From CAZVIJ01 sp964626735 (GTDB taxonomy: Bacteria > Patescibacteriota > Dojkabacteria > JAOAGR01), in NCBI GenBank assembly GCA_964626735.1, contig CAZVIJ010000001.1:34194-98193 (forward strand): DNA of 64,000 nt, read 5' to 3'. The notes under the pieces were generated by a model. It did no database searches. It saw only the letters and a program-made list of their open reading frames with translations, and was not told the origin of the DNA. The position numbers and the translations under genes are program-made. Positions 63,993-64,000 of this stretch are shown here, piece by piece (the first letter of the stretch is position 1; each line of letters starts with the position of its first letter).

Positions 63993-64000
63993 TATCAGCA

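Overview
The window looks like part of a Candidate Phyla Radiation (Patescibacteria) genome assembled from a metagenome. It shows compact, single-copy housekeeping genes, many short overlaps, no intergenic stretch above about 230 bases, several Thr/Pro-rich surface proteins, and four runs of exactly ten N that mark scaffold gaps. UGA is used as a normal stop, so code 25 (Gracilibacteria/Absconditabacteria) is unlikely. The phylum cannot be fixed from sequence reading alone. I saw no tRNA, rRNA, CRISPR, IS element or prophage.

Layout. 1-6.6 kb: a cell-envelope/division cluster with an FtsA/PilM-like ATPase (5' cut), a two-ORF baseplate-J-like protein split at an A10 run, ftsE, ftsX and an EnvC-like coiled-coil protein whose M23 peptidase domain appears circularly permuted. 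6.6-11 kb: mutL, a family 2 glycosyltransferase and folD. 11-19 kb: a type IV secretion-like gene set running both ways from one 72-base divergent promoter region (two pilin/VirB2-like proteins, a VirB6/TrbL-like channel protein, a membrane-anchored M23 hydrolase, a membrane-anchored accessory protein). 19-23 kb: mutS, hrcA and a membrane protein. 23-32 kb, all minus strand: a DsbA-like protein, small membrane proteins, a membrane-anchored HExxH peptidase, a divergent TldE/TldD-like pair and a 1128-residue PEP-synthase/PPDK homologue that has lost its catalytic residues. 32-41 kb: clpC, gatB, two related surface proteins (one with a cupredoxin domain) and lepA. 41-46 kb: metG, a DUF4870-like protein and a PilM-like/LytR_C fusion. 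46-59 kb: an arginase-family enzyme, a secreted GH5-dockerin protein, an S51 peptidase, an inositol-phosphatase-family enzyme, an RpiB-Rpe fusion, phosphoketolase, acetate kinase, GAPDH and PGK. 59-64 kb: a dihydrolipoamide-dehydrogenase-like flavoprotein, then Hen1 and Pnkp, the bacterial RNA-repair pair.

How the genes work together. The RpiB-Rpe fusion (R5P to Ru5P to Xu5P), phosphoketolase (Xu5P to GAP plus acetyl-P), acetate kinase (ATP plus acetate), GAPDH and PGK (second ATP) form a nearly complete pentose-to-acetate energy route, plausible for an organism living on scavenged nucleosides. Pnkp plus Hen1 would heal, methylate and seal cleaved RNA.

Many genes have a clear -10 hexamer only 5-12 bases before the start codon and no Shine-Dalgarno sequence, which points to frequent leaderless or near-leaderless mRNAs. 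The strongest candidates for undescribed biology are the pseudo-PEP-synthase/TldDE-like locus, the permuted M23 domain, the A10 frameshift site and the Hen1-Pnkp cassette.
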